NCBI GenBank assembly: GCA_902795605.1
Contig: CADBLU010000135.1
Location: 1-36,131, forward strand
Source: an uncultured Prevotellaceae bacterium
GTDB taxonomy: Bacteria; Bacteroidota; Bacteroidia; Bacteroidales; Bacteroidaceae
DNA: 36,131 bases
Direction of reading: 5' to 3'
The notes under the pieces are model-generated. The model was given only the letters and a program-made list of their open reading frames with translations. It did no database searches and was not told where the DNA came from. The translations under genes were made by a program, and so were the position numbers. Below, piece after piece: positions 17,309 through 25,986 of this stretch; position 1 is the first letter of the stretch, and each line of letters begins with the position of its first letter.

Positions 17309-17334
17309 TGTTGTTTAATATAAAAATGGCTCGA

Positions 17335-17460
17335 GTTTCGCATTTGCTCGACTTTTTGGGAAATTGGGAGATTAGGAGATAGGGGGATTGGACCTATGAC
17401 TTGCAAGAGTAATGTCTACACTCCCAAACTCCCACACTCCTATACTCCCTTCAAATTGAA
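17335..17460. repeat. Second GGAG/CTCC satellite block
   Basis: GGGAAATTGGGAGATTAGGAGATAGGGGG is followed after about 40 bp by AATGTCTACACTCCC and further ACTCCCAAACTCCCACACTCC units. The segment AATGTCTACACTCC also occurs (inverted) at about 16311-16325, so the two blocks are related. It fills the 170-bp gap between two phage genes; no gene was seen in it. Confidence 0.75.
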
Positions 17461-17478
17461 AAAAATGGGCCCGCAGCG

Positions 17479-17847
17479 TCAGAGGAGTCGCAGAATGATG
17501 CCCTTCTCTTTGGCTACGGCGAAAATCTGTTCGGAGGTGCGCAGTTTCGTGCGCGAGATGCCCAACCGCTCCACGACATAGTCCTTGGCCTCCGCCAGGG
17601 AGTGCACGTCGACGGTCGTCACCGAGGGAGCGGCCGCCGGGGGCGGTGGGGCTGCGCTCTGGCTGCGTGCGAGCAGGATCCTGGTGCCGAAGTATCGGTG
17701 ATGCTCGATGGCGCTCTGGAGAGAGGGGTCGTCGGTGGCGAACGACGACCCTCCCATTGTCCGGGGGATGAATGCCACATGGCGGCACCGCTCCCCCACC
17801 CTCACGTTGATGCACATCTCACTGCGCGCAGTGTAGGTCTTCATCAT
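17479..17847 (-). CDS. Phage-associated protein downstream of capsid (possible head decoration/fibre)
   Basis: The 122-aa protein starts MMKTYTARSEMCINVRVG at 17847 (the second Met, at 17844, is equally possible), two bases after the capsid stop. A compact N-terminal part (VAFIPRTMGGSSFATDDPSLQSAIEHH) is joined by an Ala/Pro linker to a C-terminal helical module, SLAEAKDYVVERLGISRTKL to GIILRLL. The module looks like a small helix-loop-helix peptide-binding domain. Tight linkage to the capsid gene suggests a head protein. No family was assigned. Confidence 0.6.
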   Translation of the reverse strand: MMKTYTARSEMCINVRVGERCRHVAFIPRTMGGSSFATDDPSLQSAIEHHRYFGTRILLARSQSAAPPPPAAAPSVTTVDVHSLAEAKDYVVERLGISRTKLRTSEQIFAVAKEKGIILRLL

Positions 17848-17849
17848 GG

Positions 17850-19253
17850 TCAGTTCTGTTTGGCGAGTTGCAGACGGGCGTGGGCCTTGGCGTAGCGCAG
17901 GTAGAGGCAACTGATCTCCTGGATGACCACGGCATCGGTGTTGCGCACACCGGCCTTCTTGAGGTCGAGGATGTTGCGGCTCCAACTCAGATGGGTCTTC
18001 TTGGTGAGGAACTCAGGGTCGAGGGCGAAAGCGCAATCGGCCATGCCGTTGAGGTCGAAGAGTTCGTCGTGCATGGCGAGGATTTCGCCAAAATCGGTCT
18101 CCCACGACTTGAATTTCAAATTCCAGATCTCGACGGTGTCTTTGAGGCGGAACTTGTCGCTGTCGATCTTGGAGAGGGCTGCCAGGAAGTCGGAACCGCA
18201 GAGCAGCACCTTGCGCTTGTTGCCGATGCCCGTACCCACGAAGAGGTCCTTGGAGATGTCCACCAAGTCGTCGTCGCTGATGACGGTGGCCTGCTTCTCC
18301 GCGTTCCAGGTGCCCACCTCGATGTCTTTGCCAGCCTGCCACCAGATGCCTTTGGTGAACCACTGCGACATACCGTCCTTGACAGAGTGGTTGATGACAT
18401 TCATGTCGCCGAAGAGGAAGGAGTTCTCCATCGCGAGACGCATGTCGTAGATGCTGTCCTCCTCAAGGTCGGAGAAGCCCCAGTCCACCTCCTTGGCGGC
18501 AATCTTGTCGAGTGTCGACTGCTCTATCTGCGCCATGAAATTCTGGCAATACTGCAGCTCTGAGGAGGGAAGGTTGTTGAAACGGCCCGTCTGCACGTCG
18601 AGCTCACCGCACGACTTGCCCATACGGATGAGGATGGCGTTGACAGGGAGAGTGGGCACACCGATGGGCTGGCCGTTGACATTCTCGCCGTTGACAGCGA
18701 AGACGATGGGCTGCCCTTCGGAGGTCTTGCCGCAGACACAGAGCACAAGGTCGGGGGTGTGGGGGTCGTTGGAGTCATACGCCACTCCTTTGTGGTCGGT
18801 GACGGCAGACACACCCACCACCCTGATGGTGTCGTCGAGGGTGAACATGTCGGGGTCGGCCACATGGATGACGGTAGAGACGTTGAGCGACTGCGAGACA
18901 GCCTCGGTGAGGGTTGTCTTGACGGGGCGCGTGCCCACACTGTAGTATTTCACCTCAAACGACTTGGCCTTCTGGGCGGTGGCATAGCGGGAGATCTGGT
19001 CGATAGGGGTGGCCATCGGACGGATGCGGGTGATGCGCTCGTCGATGTCTTTCTGATACATGTCGGGGTCGCCCTCCTGACGGCCGTAGGTCTCAGTGAG
19101 GATGCCCTCGGGACCGTCGGGGTTGAGTGAGGTGTCATCGGGCAGGGGTGTCCCTGCGGCCATGAGCACGGAGGCATCGGCACCGGCGGCCATCACAGCG
19201 CCCTGCATGATCAGCTGGGGCAGACGGCTGAGAATTTTTGTTGCTTTTCCCAT
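17850..19253 (-). CDS. Probable phage major capsid protein
   Basis: The 467-aa protein begins MGKATKILSRLPQLIMQGAVM. It contains DIDERITRIRPMATPIDQISRYATAQKAKSFEVKYYS, a pattern like the start of the HK97-fold SU10-type major capsid proteins (DUF5309 group). Beta-rich insertions follow (TIRVVGVSAVTDHKGV), then the long helix LEEDSIYDMRLAMENSFLFGD, then GNKRKVLLCGSDFLAALSKI and LAMHDELFDLNGMADCAFALDPEFL, which fit the C-terminal half. Length is right for this group. It is the first gene of the cassette with its own promoter. No portal, protease, scaffold or terminase gene precedes it. The capsid call rests on pattern, length and position. Confidence 0.65.
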   Translation of the reverse strand: MGKATKILSRLPQLIMQGAVMAAGADASVLMAAGTPLPDDTSLNPDGPEGILTETYGRQEGDPDMYQKDIDERITRIRPMATPIDQISRYATAQKAKSFEVKYYSVGTRPVKTTLTEAVSQSLNVSTVIHVADPDMFTLDDTIRVVGVSAVTDHKGVAYDSNDPHTPDLVLCVCGKTSEGQPIVFAVNGENVNGQPIGVPTLPVNAILIRMGKSCGELDVQTGRFNNLPSSELQYCQNFMAQIEQSTLDKIAAKEVDWGFSDLEEDSIYDMRLAMENSFLFGDMNVINHSVKDGMSQWFTKGIWWQAGKDIEVGTWNAEKQATVISDDDLVDISKDLFVGTGIGNKRKVLLCGSDFLAALSKIDSDKFRLKDTVEIWNLKFKSWETDFGEILAMHDELFDLNGMADCAFALDPEFLTKKTHLSWSRNILDLKKAGVRNTDAVVIQEISCLYLRYAKAHARLQLAKQN

Positions 19254-19303
19254 AATTGTTTTTTAAAGATGAATAATAAGTGGTTAATAAGCTGTTGACG
19301 GTG

Positions 19304-19311
19304 CAAAAATA
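19304..19311 (-). promoter_or_regulatory. -7 box of the phage structural operon
   Basis: On the minus strand it reads TATTTTTG, matching TAnnTTTG, about 50 bp before the capsid ATG at 19253. It lies between that ATG and the terminator of the upstream surface-protein operon. The cassette therefore appears to have independent transcription from a host-type promoter. Confidence 0.6.
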
Positions 19312-19347
19312 GGAAGGGAAAGCAGCGGACGGATGTCATTTTAAGAT

Positions 19348-19386
19348 AAAAAAACTCCCGCCACTCTGACAAGGAGCAGCGGGAGC
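19348..19386 (-). terminator. Intrinsic terminator of the surface-protein operon
   Basis: Read on the minus strand, CTCCCGC and GCGGGAG form a 7-bp stem with a 17-nt loop, followed by seven Ts. It lies 20 bp past the stop of the gene at 19409. Confidence 0.85.
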
Positions 19387-19408
19387 CTTAAGATTGCACG
19401 GAGGAATA

Positions 19409-20056
19409 TCAACTCCTTCCGAGAAGTATGTTGACAATCTTCATGATGTCGGTGACATCGATGGAGCCATCCTCATTCACGTCGGCATTGACCTCACTGA
19501 ACGTGCGGTTCTCACGACCGAGAAGGTAGTTGACCACGGTCATGACGTCGGTCACGTTGACTGAACCGTCGTCGTTGGCATCGCCTAACAGGACGTTGGA
19601 GCCTTTGATAAAGTCGATGACGAACGATGAGTCGTCAGCCAAGACATGCTGTCTGTCATCAGTGATGAAGTCGGCTTCTTCGATGACGCCTGTGCCACCT
19701 CTGAAGTTGTCGGCAGCAGTCACAGTGAGGATGATGAAATCACCCTCGCTACCGCTGATGGCATTCTCACTGGTATTGAATCCACAGATTTTGTAGATAT
19801 TGTTGTCGGGTTGGCCTATTGTCAAGCTGCCATCGTATCTGTCAGTGGTCTTGGCATCGACAATGGTGATTCCACTCGGCATGGTGACGGTGAAACTGAA
19901 AGCGATGAGATTGGTAGTTGTGTTGGTCAACTTCACAGCCACTTCCATCGTTTCGCCTTGTGTGATGGTGAAATCATCGATACTGATGGTCTCGGCCTTC
20001 AAACCATTGGCAAACCCCATGAGCGCCATTACCAATAAAAGGATATTCTTTCTCAT
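19409..20056 (-). CDS. Secreted cohesin-like / dockerin-like protein
   Basis: The 215-aa protein has a signal peptide (MRKNILLLVMALMGFANGLKA). A beta-sandwich (about 22-140) of cohesin-like pattern follows: ISIDDFTITQGETMEVAVKL, NLIAFSFTVTMPSGI and GDFIILTVTA. The C-terminus is a dockerin-like pair of Ca-binding segments, GDANDDGSVNVTDVMTVVNYLLGR and ADVNEDGSIDVTDIMKIVNILLGR, with D-x-N-D-D-G ligands. In cellulosomes such modules bind each other; here a protein carrying both could interact with the neighbouring BspA protein or with itself. It starts 11 bp after the stop of the 1934-aa gene. It has the same length and layout as the protein at 27202. The pairing role is inferred. Confidence 0.75.
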   Translation of the reverse strand: MRKNILLLVMALMGFANGLKAETISIDDFTITQGETMEVAVKLTNTTTNLIAFSFTVTMPSGITIVDAKTTDRYDGSLTIGQPDNNIYKICGFNTSENAISGSEGDFIILTVTAADNFRGGTGVIEEADFITDDRQHVLADDSSFVIDFIKGSNVLLGDANDDGSVNVTDVMTVVNYLLGRENRTFSEVNADVNEDGSIDVTDIMKIVNILLGRS

Positions 20057-20067
20057 TTGTTGGATGC

Positions 20068-23000
20068 TTATTTGATGATTACTTTCTTGCCATTGACGAT
20101 ATAGATGCCCTTGCTGGGATTCTCCACGCGCATACCGCTGAGGTTGTAGACGGCGTCGTCGTGACGGGTCTCTCCGGTGAGAACCTCAGCGATGCCGGTA
20201 GCCTCTGTTGTCTGCACGTTGCTGAAATGCTGGACATAGCCATTGGCTGTCACGAAATGGATGTTGCTGGCCACAATGTCATCGGCGTCGGGATTGTCGG
20301 CAAGGATGTTGATGACGGAGCCCTCATCCTGGAGGAAGGCGGCATTGTTCAACGAGAAGGCAGCAAATCTGTAGGTGCGCTCGCCCACCTGGTTGTATAC
20401 CAGCTGGTGACCGCTCTTGCGGGCGGAGAGCAGTGCCTGTTGCACGTCGGCTCCCTCGGGCAGGGTGAGGTCGAACTGGAAGGCGGTGTAGCGTGTGCGG
20501 CTGTTGAGGCAGAGCGAGATGACATTGTTGATGTCCTTGGTGAGTGTGACGCTCTCCTCGCCGATGATCGGGCGTTGGGGCATGCCATTGTAGTTGGGTG
20601 CCGCGACACCGTTGGCAATCTTGTTGACAAGGGCGACAGCGTCGGCCACAGTGACATTCATGTCTTCGTCGAAGTCGGCGAGATACTCGTCGAACGACAC
20701 ATGAGGCTTGCCCACCACGAACTTGACGATATCGACGACATCGAGCATGTCGGCAGCACCGTCGCCATTGACGTCGCAGTTGGGATACTCAATCCAGTCG
20801 TTGAAGGTCTTCCACACTGAGGCTGACCTGTAGGCCGACTTGCTGCCCAGGGGCACGTAGAGACGGACATCGCCGACGATAGTGTTGCGGAATACATCCG
20901 ACACGACAGAGAGCGGTTTCTCCCATGCCACCTTGAAGGCCTCGAGCGACCTACATCCAGAGAAGGCGAAGGTGCCCACATAAGTGACGCTCGACGGGAG
21001 ATTGACGAAGGTCAGCGACGAGCAGTTCTCGAAGGCGCCGTTGGGCAGAGTCTTGATGCCGGCAGGGATGGTCACCTTCGTCAGGAGCGAGGCGCCGCTG
21101 AAGGCATACTGGTTCATCGAGGTGACGGTGGCGGGTATCTCGTAATCACCGGCCTTGGCGGCGGGATAGGCCACGAGGGTGGTCTTGTCGGCAGTGAAGA
21201 GGACGCCGTCCTCTGCCACGAAACTCTTGTTGGTGCGGGCCACGCTGATGGCGGTGAGCGACGTACAGTTGGACAGTGCCTTGTTGGCGATGACGGTCAC
21301 CGCACCGGGGATATTCATGCCCTTGAGGTTGCTGCAGCCGTTGAAAGCGCCATATTCGATGCTGGTGACGCTGTTGGGGAGAATAATCTCCTCCAGACTG
21401 GTGCAGTTCTGGAAGGCGTTGGTGCCGATGGCTGTCAGTCCGGTGAAGTACTTCAGTTCGGGGAAGTTCTTGATGTCGCTGGCGGCGAAGAACGAGCTGA
21501 GTGCCTCCACCTGCTTGGCCTCAGCCACGGTGAGCTGCTTGTCGCCGTTGAGGTCGAAGTTCTCGATACAGATGGCTTTCACCTCATCATCCACGAAGTC
21601 GATGGTGGCATCGTCGTCGAGATAGAGGGTGAAGAGACCGAAGTCTTTCCACACGTCGGCAGCCTTGTAGAGGTCTTCGAAGCCCTTGGGCACACAGAGA
21701 GTGGCATTGGCCACGTCGACACCCTCGAAGGTGTTGGCAGGCACTGCCAGCGGTGTGCGGTGAGCCACAGTGACGGAGTCGAGTTGTGCACAGCCCCTGA
21801 AGGCATTGGCACCGATGGTCGTCACAGAGGCGGGAATGGTGACCGAGGTGAGGTTGGCGGCCATGAGGAAGGCATCCTCGCAAATCTCGGTGACATCATT
21901 CTTGATGACATAGTCGTCTTCGAGCACCTTGGCGGCCGGGAACTGCATGAGGCGTGTGCCGCTCTTGTCGAAGAGCACTCCGTTGATGGAGGAATAGTTG
22001 GCATTGGCCGACTGCACATTGACGGAGGTGAGGCGCGGACAGCCCTTGAAGGCACCGGTGCCCACCTTGGTGATGTTGGCGGAGAGTGTCAGCGAAGTGA
22101 AGCCGTTGTTGTAGGCGAAGGCGCTGTCGCCAATCTCAGTGAGCAGCGGCAGGGTCTTCCAGCCACTGATAGAGGTGCCTTGGAAGGCGGAGTTGCCGAT
22201 GCGCTTGATGCCCTCGGGCATCGTGATGGCAGTGAGTTTGGTATCCTTGAAAGCGTTGTCGCTGATATCCTCGAGAGCGGTGAAATACTGCAACTCGTGC
22301 AGAGTGGTGATCTGCTTGCCTGAGAACACCTCGCCGAGAGAGGTCACTGCGGCGGCCTCGTCGTAGCTCAGCTGGTTGTCGCCGTCGGTATCCCATGCCG
22401 AGACAGCAGCCTGGCGGGCGTTGGCATCGGCGAAGGTGATGAGGGTGGCGTCGTATTCGGCCATGTTGCCCTCATTGACGATGGTGAAGAAGTTCCAGCC
22501 CTGAGCGGCCTCATAGAGCGCCTTCGAACCCACGGGCACGAAGAGGATGCCGGGAATCTGTCCCTCGCTCAGCGGCTCGAAGTTGGAGAACGTGTTGGCG
22601 GGGATGACGGCAGGAGTGGCTTGCGACACCTGACATCTCAGAGCGGCGGGCATACCGTTGAAGGCCTTCTCTCCGATAGAGGTGATGCTTTGCGGGAGGG
22701 TGAGCGACTGCAAGTTGACGCAGTTGATGAACGCGCTGGCGCCGATGGTCTTGAGCGACTCGTTGAGAACGAGGGTGTTGAAGCCCTCGCAGTTCTCGAA
22801 GGCGTTCTCGCCGATGGTCTCTATCTCATGGAGATTGAGGGTCTTCAGAAGGCTGGCACCACTGAAGGCATAGGGGCGAATCTCCTTCACCTTACTCTTG
22901 GTGACGGTGAAGTCGGCCTTGTTCTTGCCGGCAGGATAGGCCACCACGGCTGTGGTGTCGCTGGTGAAGAGGATATTCTCGAGAGCCACAAAGGTCTCGT

Positions 23001-25872
23001 TTTTGGCATTGACGATGAAACGTGTCAGACCGGTACACATACCGAAGGCACCGTTGCCGATGCTGGCCACATTCTTGCCGAGACCTACAGACGTGATACC
23101 CTCGCATCCGTAGAAGGCCTTCGGACCGATGGTGGTGATGGCGGCCACGAGGGTGGGCATGGTAAGCACTGTACAACCTTCGAAAGCGCTGGCACCGATA
23201 GTCTTCACGCTGTCGGGGATGGCGATGGAGGTGAGGAAGGAGCAACCCTTGAAGGCGCCGTTGGGAATCTCCCTGAGGCCCTTGAACTCAGCCAGCTCCT
23301 TGAACTTCGTGATTTCCTCATTGCCGGCGAAGACGCCAGTGATGTCTGTCACAGCGGCAGCCTCCTCATAACTGAGACGGCCGTCACCGTTCTTATCCCA
23401 CTTGCTCACGCACAACTTCTCTGTTTTCTCATCCTCAAAGAGCACGAACAGCTTGTAGGTGGCGATGGTACCGAATTCTTTCCATACGTCGGCATTCTGA
23501 TAGTCGGTGTCGAGACCGTTGGGCACGTTGAGTTTCGCGTTGGCCACATCCACACCCTCAAAGGTGTTGGCAGGCACCTTCAGCGGCTCGTTCCACATCA
23601 CCTTGACATTCTTCAGCGCGGCGCACTGGGCAAAAGCACGCTCGCCGATGTTAGTCACGGTGGCGTCGATAGTGATGCTGGTCAGTCTGGATGTACCGAG
23701 GAAGGCCTCAGGAGCAATGTTGACCACACCCTCGGGGATAATCACCGAAGCGGCATTCCGGTAGGCCGGATATTGGATGAGCGTGGTAAGGTCCTTGCTG
23801 AAGAGCACGCCGGAAGCACCACTGGAGTAGTTCAGGTTTTCCTCGTCGACAAGGATGCTGGTAAGCAGGGCGCACGACTTGAAGGCGCCGTTGCCGATAG
23901 AGGCAACGCTGGCCGGCACATTAATCTTCTTGAGATTGTTGCAGAAAGCGAAGGCATTCTCGCCGATAGCGGTGACACTCTCGGGAAGAATGATCTGGGT
24001 GAGGGTGCTTCCCTCGAAGGCACTGGGCTCTATCGTGGTGATAGAGGTGAAATAATGGAACTCGTCGAACGAGCCAATCTCCGCGCCCTTGAAGGAGTCG
24101 CCCAAAGATGTGACGGCAGCAGCCTCGTCGAAAGTGAGATAGCCGTCATCGTCGGTGTCGTAGAGCGAGAGACACAGGTCGCGGGTCTTCTGGTCGGCAA
24201 AGGTGATGATCTTGTCGGCATAGTCGGCGATGGTGCCTTCCTCGATGAAGCTGAACCAGTTCCAACCCGGGGCAGAGGCATAAGCCTCTCTCGTGCCGGC
24301 AGGCACAAACAGACGGCCGTTGATCTCACCGTCCTGAAGAGCCTCGAAATTGCTGAAAGTGCCGGCACTGATGGCCAGCGGTGTGCTCCATGGAACCTGC
24401 ACACGGATGCCCTTGGCCACATTGGCGAAGGCCTGAGCGTCGATAGACGACACGCTCGCGGGGATAATCACGGTGTAGAGGTTGTTGCATCCGGCAAAAG
24501 CCTGCTGGCCAATCATCATGAGCGATTCGGGCAGCGTGACATGAGAGAGTGCGATGGCACCCTCAAAGGCATGCTCGGCGATAATCTCCACGTTGGAGAA
24601 GTTGACGGTGGTAAGTGTTTGAGCACCGGCGAAAGCATAGGGAAGGATCTCCTTCACCGTAGCGGGAATTTCCAGCGACTTGGGTGCCGCACCGCAGGCA
24701 TAGGCCACAAACTGAGTCTTGGTGGCTTTGTCGATGATGTAAGTACGACGATAGGTTCCGTCGTTGTGCACATAAGTGTCGTTGGTGCTCGACACGTCGA
24801 GGTTCGTACACGACGTACAGTTGGCAAAAGCTCCCTCACCGATAGACGACACATTGCCGGGAATATTGACATAGGTGAGACTCTTGCAACCGTCGAAGGC
24901 GTGAGCACCGATGGTGGTCAATTTCTTGGAGAAAGTGAACCGCTGCAGCTTCTCACAACCTTTGAAGGCATTGTTGCCAATCACCTGCAGGTTGTCCTGG
25001 AAGGAAATGGTGGTGAGAGCGTTGCAACCCACAAACGCATCACGGCCGATAGACTGGAGGTTGCGGGGGAAACTGATGGCCTCAAGATTGCTGCAGCCCT
25101 TGAAACTGGACTGGGCGATGGTCTTGACCGAACTGAACGACCTGAACTCTGTGAAACTGGTGATGTCTTTGTTGCCCACGAAGGCGGCACCGATGTCGGT
25201 GACGCTCATCGCCTCACGATAGGTCAACTCGCCGTCGCCGTCGGTATCCCAGAGCGACACACAGATTTCCTTGACATACGGGTCGACAAAAGCGATGTTG
25301 ATGTCGAGGTCATCTGAATAGGTCTTGACATACTTGAAGTTCTTCCACACGTCAGCAGCCTTGTAAGCGGTATCATAACCGGCAAGCACGTACAGGATAA
25401 CACCACTGTCCTCATCGTCTTCAGAACCGGAGATGTCGACTCCTTCGAAGACCGACTCGTCAATAGGAAGAGGGGTGACCCACTGCACTTTCACTGACTT
25501 GAGGTTGACACAACCTTGGAAAGCAAACTCACCGATGGAGAGCACTGAGTTGGGGATGGTCACGTCGGTCATCGACAGACAGTCGGAGAATGCCTCGTCA
25601 TTGATAGCAGTCACCCTGTAATAGAGTCCGTTGTTGAGCACGCGCCAAGGCAGCACGAGATTCACCGGACCGAGCATGTCTTCATCCACAATACCCACGC
25701 CGGGATTGTTTGGGCCAGTGAAATCTTTCGGCTCCCAGCCGACGACGGAGACGGTCTGCGACTGCTCATCGGTGACGATATATTTGATACCATCCACGGT
25801 GAAACCTGCAGCGCTGGCCATCGTCGCCATACAGACTGTCACAAGAGCAAGCAATTGTCTTAGATGTCTCAT
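20068..25872 (-). CDS. Giant BspA-type leucine-rich-repeat surface protein with EF-hand, dockerin and cohesin-like modules
   Basis: The 1934-aa protein has a signal peptide (about 1-22) and many BspA-type LRRs (units like LTSVTIPASVTTIGANAF). The LRR blocks are punctuated by five EF-hand-like segments near residues 211, 574, 827, 1162 and 1440 (DTDGDGELTYREA, DTDDDGYLTFDEA, DKNGDGRLSYEEA, DTDGDNQLSYDEA, DLNGDKQLTVAEA). After about residue 1700 come a dockerin-like pair (CDVNGDGAADMLDVVDIVKF, DFDEDMNVTVADAVALVNKI), a cohesin-like sandwich with YTAFQFDLTLPEG, and a C-terminal tail, VYNLSGMRV then GIYIVNGKKVIIK, like those proposed as type IX secretion signals. BspA proteins act in adhesion to host matrix or other bacteria. 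It is probably cotranscribed with the gene at 19409. No promoter box was seen directly upstream. Confidence 0.88.
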   Translation of the reverse strand: MRHLRQLLALVTVCMATMASAAGFTVDGIKYIVTDEQSQTVSVVGWEPKDFTGPNNPGVGIVDEDMLGPVNLVLPWRVLNNGLYYRVTAINDEAFSDCLSMTDVTIPNSVLSIGEFAFQGCVNLKSVKVQWVTPLPIDESVFEGVDISGSEDDEDSGVILYVLAGYDTAYKAADVWKNFKYVKTYSDDLDINIAFVDPYVKEICVSLWDTDGDGELTYREAMSVTDIGAAFVGNKDITSFTEFRSFSSVKTIAQSSFKGCSNLEAISFPRNLQSIGRDAFVGCNALTTISFQDNLQVIGNNAFKGCEKLQRFTFSKKLTTIGAHAFDGCKSLTYVNIPGNVSSIGEGAFANCTSCTNLDVSSTNDTYVHNDGTYRRTYIIDKATKTQFVAYACGAAPKSLEIPATVKEILPYAFAGAQTLTTVNFSNVEIIAEHAFEGAIALSHVTLPESLMMIGQQAFAGCNNLYTVIIPASVSSIDAQAFANVAKGIRVQVPWSTPLAISAGTFSNFEALQDGEINGRLFVPAGTREAYASAPGWNWFSFIEEGTIADYADKIITFADQKTRDLCLSLYDTDDDGYLTFDEAAAVTSLGDSFKGAEIGSFDEFHYFTSITTIEPSAFEGSTLTQIILPESVTAIGENAFAFCNNLKKINVPASVASIGNGAFKSCALLTSILVDEENLNYSSGASGVLFSKDLTTLIQYPAYRNAASVIIPEGVVNIAPEAFLGTSRLTSITIDATVTNIGERAFAQCAALKNVKVMWNEPLKVPANTFEGVDVANAKLNVPNGLDTDYQNADVWKEFGTIATYKLFVLFEDEKTEKLCVSKWDKNGDGRLSYEEAAAVTDITGVFAGNEEITKFKELAEFKGLREIPNGAFKGCSFLTSIAIPDSVKTIGASAFEGCTVLTMPTLVAAITTIGPKAFYGCEGITSVGLGKNVASIGNGAFGMCTGLTRFIVNAKNETFVALENILFTSDTTAVVAYPAGKNKADFTVTKSKVKEIRPYAFSGASLLKTLNLHEIETIGENAFENCEGFNTLVLNESLKTIGASAFINCVNLQSLTLPQSITSIGEKAFNGMPAALRCQVSQATPAVIPANTFSNFEPLSEGQIPGILFVPVGSKALYEAAQGWNFFTIVNEGNMAEYDATLITFADANARQAAVSAWDTDGDNQLSYDEAAAVTSLGEVFSGKQITTLHELQYFTALEDISDNAFKDTKLTAITMPEGIKRIGNSAFQGTSISGWKTLPLLTEIGDSAFAYNNGFTSLTLSANITKVGTGAFKGCPRLTSVNVQSANANYSSINGVLFDKSGTRLMQFPAAKVLEDDYVIKNDVTEICEDAFLMAANLTSVTIPASVTTIGANAFRGCAQLDSVTVAHRTPLAVPANTFEGVDVANATLCVPKGFEDLYKAADVWKDFGLFTLYLDDDATIDFVDDEVKAICIENFDLNGDKQLTVAEAKQVEALSSFFAASDIKNFPELKYFTGLTAIGTNAFQNCTSLEEIILPNSVTSIEYGAFNGCSNLKGMNIPGAVTVIANKALSNCTSLTAISVARTNKSFVAEDGVLFTADKTTLVAYPAAKAGDYEIPATVTSMNQYAFSGASLLTKVTIPAGIKTLPNGAFENCSSLTFVNLPSSVTYVGTFAFSGCRSLEAFKVAWEKPLSVVSDVFRNTIVGDVRLYVPLGSKSAYRSASVWKTFNDWIEYPNCDVNGDGAADMLDVVDIVKFVVGKPHVSFDEYLADFDEDMNVTVADAVALVNKIANGVAAPNYNGMPQRPIIGEESVTLTKDINNVISLCLNSRTRYTAFQFDLTLPEGADVQQALLSARKSGHQLVYNQVGERTYRFAAFSLNNAAFLQDEGSVINILADNPDADDIVASNIHFVTANGYVQHFSNVQTTEATGIAEVLTGETRHDDAVYNLSGMRVENPSKGIYIVNGKKVIIK

Positions 25873-25915
25873 AAGTAACGATTACCTTATTTATATTATA
25901 TACTATTGGATTCTT

Positions 25916-25966
25916 TAAAAAATCCCTCCCCTGACCTCATTGCAGAATGGCCGAAGGAGGGATTTA
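25916..25966 (-). terminator. Intrinsic terminator after the gene at 25987
   Basis: On the minus strand AAATCCCTCC pairs with GGAGGGATTT across a 26-nt loop, followed by Ts. It separates the gene at 25987 from the BspA-type gene, so these are probably two transcription units. The 114-bp gap holds nothing else that I can identify; it is A/T-rich next to the BspA start. Confidence 0.8.
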
Positions 25967-25986
25967 ATATTTTTGTCAAAACAGGC

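Noticed and set aside
22621..25317. An 898-codon open frame antisense to the BspA-type gene
   Set aside because: It mirrors the codon pattern of the repetitive LRR gene, has His/Gly/Val-rich composition without domains, and lacks a promoter. The LRR frame on the other strand has signal peptide, repeats and a sorting-type tail.
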